A stretch of 64,000 nucleotides of DNA, from NCBI RefSeq assembly GCF_004367585.1, contig NZ_CP038015.1, positions 2,982,001 to 3,046,000 on the forward strand, in the 5' to 3' direction. This stretch comes from Paenisporosarcina antarctica (lineage in GTDB: Bacteria; Bacillota; Bacilli; Bacillales_A; Planococcaceae). The notes beneath the pieces were generated by a model. That model was given only the letters and a program-made list of their open reading frames with translations, did not search any database and was not told the origin of the DNA. Shown here piece by piece: positions 61,854 through 64,000 of the stretch (within the stretch, counting starts at the first letter, position 1; each line of letters begins with the position of its first letter). Both the position numbers and the translations under genes were made by a program.

Positions 61854-61895
61854 AAATAACTTACATAAAGTAACTTAGTTTTAAAAAGTAACTTA
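61854..61895 (+). promoter_or_regulatory. Repeated AAGTAACTTA elements upstream of catE-like gene
   Basis: AAATAACTTA (61854-61863), AAGTAACTTA (61868-61877) and AAGTAACTTA (61886-61895) lie just before the ribosome site. TTAC-N5-GTAA (61861-61873) is an inverted repeat of the kind used by MarR/DUF24 regulators such as YodB/CatR, which control catE in B. subtilis. The link is inference. Confidence 0.45.
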
Positions 61896-61911
61896 AAAGG
61901 AGTTCTGTCAT

Positions 61912-62766
61912 ATGTTATTTCATCAACAGCCTACTACTTACCCAAAGCATGTGCATTTAATGGTTAAGAACTTATCAAGTGCAACCAATTTTTACGAACA
62001 AATTTTAGGTCTTCATATTCTGGAGCAAACTTCTTCTATTGTGAAGTTTACCGCTAATAGACAGGACGCTATTTTGACAATTGAAGAAACAATCGCTCCC
62101 AAAAATCACGTACCAAATGCAGCAGGCCTCTATCATATGGCTTTTTTAGTTCCTTCTAAGGAAGAACTAGGATCAGTTTTCAATCATATTCGTAGCTCTG
62201 GATATCCCTTTAGCGGTGCTTCTGATCATATGGTGAGTGAAGCATTGTATTTACATGACGTGGATGGAAATGGCATTGAACTTTATTATGACCGCAGTCC
62301 TGAAGTGTGGAATTGGCAAAATAGCCAAGTAGAAATGACCATAGATCCTCTTGATATTAAGAGTTTAGTGGAAAGTGCAGAACAAACAGTATGGAGTGGC
62401 ATGCCCCCAGGAACAGTGATGGGTCATGTACATCTTAGTGTTGCCAATTTAGCTGAAGCAGAATCTTTTTATGTACAAGGACTAGGCTTTGATATAGTCA
62501 ATCGTTATGGTACTCAAGCATTATTTATCTCTTCAAATGGTTACCATCATCATATTGCACTTAATATTTGGGGACATCCTTCCTCAATTGAACGTGATGA
62601 ACATACACTTGGCTTGAAAAATTATTCAATTGTTTATCCTAGTGAAGAAGCTAGAGAAATTGTCGTTTTGAGATTAAAAGAAATGGATGTATCTGTATCT
62701 AAATTAAATGGATATGTTAGCGCGATAGACCCATCAGGAATTGATGTTCAATTGTTGATTGAATAA
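61912..62766 (+). CDS. catE: CatE-like catechol 2,3-dioxygenase (VOC family)
   Basis: 284 residues with two vicinal-oxygen-chelate domains (about 10-125 and 165-284). Metal ligands fit HVHLMV (His in the first strand), the second-domain HVHLSV, HHIALNIW and the acidic residue in LHDVDGNGIELYYD. It resembles B. subtilis CatE, which cleaves catechol rings and protects against catechols and quinones. AAAAGGAG precedes ATG. Monocistronic with terminator. Confidence 0.88.
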   Translation: MLFHQQPTTYPKHVHLMVKNLSSATNFYEQILGLHILEQTSSIVKFTANRQDAILTIEETIAPKNHVPNAAGLYHMAFLVPSKEELGSVFNHIRSSGYPFSGASDHMVSEALYLHDVDGNGIELYYDRSPEVWNWQNSQVEMTIDPLDIKSLVESAEQTVWSGMPPGTVMGHVHLSVANLAEAESFYVQGLGFDIVNRYGTQALFISSNGYHHHIALNIWGHPSSIERDEHTLGLKNYSIVYPSEEAREIVVLRLKEMDVSVSKLNGYVSAIDPSGIDVQLLIE

Positions 62767-62795
62767 AACTTACTTAATGAATTTTTCAACAACAG

Positions 62796-62834
62796 AAAAG
62801 CCAAGCAATGTTTTAAAACGTTGCTTGGCTTTTT
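62796..62834. terminator. Terminator after catE
   Basis: AAAAGCCAAGCAA pairs with TTGCTTGGCTTTT (62797-62808 with 62821-62833), loop TGTTTTAAAACG; T5 follows. Confidence 0.9.
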
Positions 62835-62920
62835 ATACATATAGAGTTAACAATTCAATAACTTTTAACTTGTATTGCTCATTTAACTTCTAGCATTCCG
62901 GATCTCTTAATCTTGTCAAT

Positions 62921-63427
62921 TCATTTAATAGATAATTGGTATGATTTTACAATAATTCCGTCATTGGCAGGTTCAAAATCAAACTGGGGCATCCGCACAA
63001 AGCCCATACGTTCATAAAGATGCATAGCAGATTTCATGAAATCTGCCGTATGTAAGCCTATACCGTGTAAACCTTTTACTTTTGTTCGATGAATACATTC
63101 TTTTATTAAGGCTTCAGCAACTCCTTTGCCCCTACTCCCTTGATTGACTGCGAGCATTCTTATTTCAGGATACTCTAACATATCGACTAGACCTTTGTAA
63201 GCATCCGATTTCGCAGGAAACAGTGCAACACTTCCTATTATATTTCCATTTAATTCAGCAACTAGAAGTTCAACATCCATATCTTCATCAGTATCTGATA
63301 ATATGGCTTCTTTCAATGTATCCCAATGCCCTTGAGGGATCCTTCGTGCATGTTCTTCATATGCTTTAACTCGTTGCTCTCGAATCATTTCTACTTCATA
63401 ACTTAAAGCCTCTCGGATCTTCACCAT
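62921..63427 (-). CDS. GNAT family N-acetyltransferase
   Basis: 168 residues, GNAT fold: PEIRMLAVNQGSRGKGVAEALI holds the CoA loop SRGKGVAEAL (about 97-106), and AMHLYERMGFVRMPQFDFEP closes the domain. AGAGGGGTTGTTGTA precedes the ATG. Substrate unknown; it is divergent from the MFS gene. Confidence 0.9.
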   Translation of the reverse strand: MVKIREALSYEVEMIREQRVKAYEEHARRIPQGHWDTLKEAILSDTDEDMDVELLVAELNGNIIGSVALFPAKSDAYKGLVDMLEYPEIRMLAVNQGSRGKGVAEALIKECIHRTKVKGLHGIGLHTADFMKSAMHLYERMGFVRMPQFDFEPANDGIIVKSYQLSIK

Positions 63428-63623
63428 TACAACAACCCCTCTCTTTTTTCCCTGTGATATTAATTTTACGTTTGTTTATATATTAAAGATGACTGTCTGT
63501 TGAAGCAAGGAATCCATTCTCATAATATATTCCATTAGTGATTAATTATTTTAATACAATCTAACTATTCATATTCTCTACTTACACCTACAAATTGAAA
63601 TTTCTCTTTTTTGAACTCTATTG

Positions 63624-63656
63624 CTATACTATTTTTAACTGATTTACTTAGTATAG
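63624..63656 (+). promoter_or_regulatory. Inverted repeat upstream of the MFS exporter
   Basis: CTATACTA (63624-63631) and TAGTATAG (63649-63656) form a perfect 8-base inverted repeat 26 bases before the start codon. It is a candidate operator for a TetR/MarR-type repressor of a drug exporter; the regulator is not in the window. Confidence 0.4.
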
Positions 63657-63681
63657 TGTCAATATTAGAGGAGTTTTTACA

Positions 63682-64000
63682 ATGGTAGAAAAAACAAATT
63701 TACGTCTCGTTTTAGCTGGACTGCTGTTAGCGATACTGATGGCAGCCATGGATAGTACAATTGTGGCGACAGCACTAGGATCAATTTTGGCTGACTTGGG
63801 TGGCGTTGAGAGTTATGTTTGGATTACGTCAGCTTATGCTGTAGCCGTATTAGCAGGTATGCCAATTTTCGGGAAGTTATCAGATATGTATGGACGTAAA
63901 CGATTTTTCGTCTTTGGACTGACGATTTTCTTATTCGGTTCAGCCTTATGTGGAATTGCACAGTCTGTTCCTCAATTAGCAGTATTCCGTGCGATTCAAG
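63682..64000 (+). CDS. MFS drug exporter, DHA2/EmrB type (partial, C-terminus outside window)
   Basis: AGAGGAG precedes ATG 63682. The first ~106 residues show helix 1 with the DHA2 motif AILMAAMDSTIVATALGSI and motif A GKLSDMYGRKR after helix 2. The 14-TM EmrB/QacA group exports drugs by proton antiport. The rest of the gene lies beyond the window end. Confidence 0.9.
   Translation, partial: MVEKTNLRLVLAGLLLAILMAAMDSTIVATALGSILADLGGVESYVWITSAYAVAVLAGMPIFGKLSDMYGRKRFFVFGLTIFLFGSALCGIAQSVPQLAVFRAIQ

Overview
The window looks like a chromosomal segment of a low-GC, endospore-forming Bacillales bacterium. The protein flavour (YjbC, AdaA/AdaB, YtxJ, YqxD, YvbH, YqiG, CatE and a complete gerA-type germinant receptor operon) and the style of the GC-rich dispersed intergenic repeats suggest the Planococcaceae/Caryophanaceae (Psychrobacillus, Sporosarcina and relatives). 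The genus is an inference. No rRNA, tRNA or CRISPR array was seen.

Layout. 1-10 kb: a partial AI-2E-type permease, YjbC-like and double-domain GNAT acetyltransferases, a DUF2254 membrane protein, an S13 D,D-carboxypeptidase, an EamA transporter, and the divergent adaA/adaB alkylation-repair pair. 9-17.5 kb: DUF1206 protein, a lipoprotein, a methyltransferase, an aldo/keto reductase, then a PAS-AAA-HTH regulator, class III aminotransferase and YjiH-type permease in one unit. 17.6-20.4 kb: a dispersed repeat split by a 1.68-kb IS110-family element, followed by gene remnants. 20.4-24.5 kb: GNAT, GIY-YIG, YtxJ, DUF1295, DegV and DUF1499 genes. 24.6-31.8 kb: one long minus-strand operon running msrAB, a YnjB-like binding protein, two permeases, an ATPase, a CDP-alcohol phosphatidyltransferase, a mercuric-reductase-like flavoprotein and a VTT membrane protein. 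32-38 kb: TPR-GGDEF protein, repeats, and a circularly permuted ATP-grasp / alpha-E-transglutaminase pair. 38-39.4 kb: an ArsR-SRPBCC fusion with a second SRPBCC gene. 39.4-43.6 kb: a LytTR response regulator with two histidine kinases, headed by a 770-bp non-coding region. 43.6-46.3 kb: a ThiXYZ/SsuABC-type importer. 46.6-57.9 kb: small and accessory genes (YqxD, K+ channel, DUF1028, PAP2, OYE, ABC-2 exporter, HMCES, YvbH). 58-61.8 kb: gerAA-AB-AC. 61.9-64 kb: CatE-like dioxygenase, GNAT and a partial MFS exporter.

Most interesting signals. (1) The IS110 element appears to carry a readable bridge RNA: its non-coding leader folds into two loops whose four guide segments match, respectively, the two sides of the actual target and the two ends of the element. 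The target is a dispersed genomic repeat, and a second unoccupied copy of the site is in the window. (2) Upstream of the LytTR regulator are two diverged copies of a ~55-bp block carrying 9-bp half-sites spaced 21 bp centre to centre (LytTR geometry). Each is followed by a TTTCATATGAA palindrome and a terminator, which looks like two small transcripts controlled by the adjacent system. (3) Four intergenic loci hold tandem arrays with unrelated sequences but the same 21-bp period. (4) The msrAB-ynj-like operon keeps gene content known from E. coli ydjX-ynjF.
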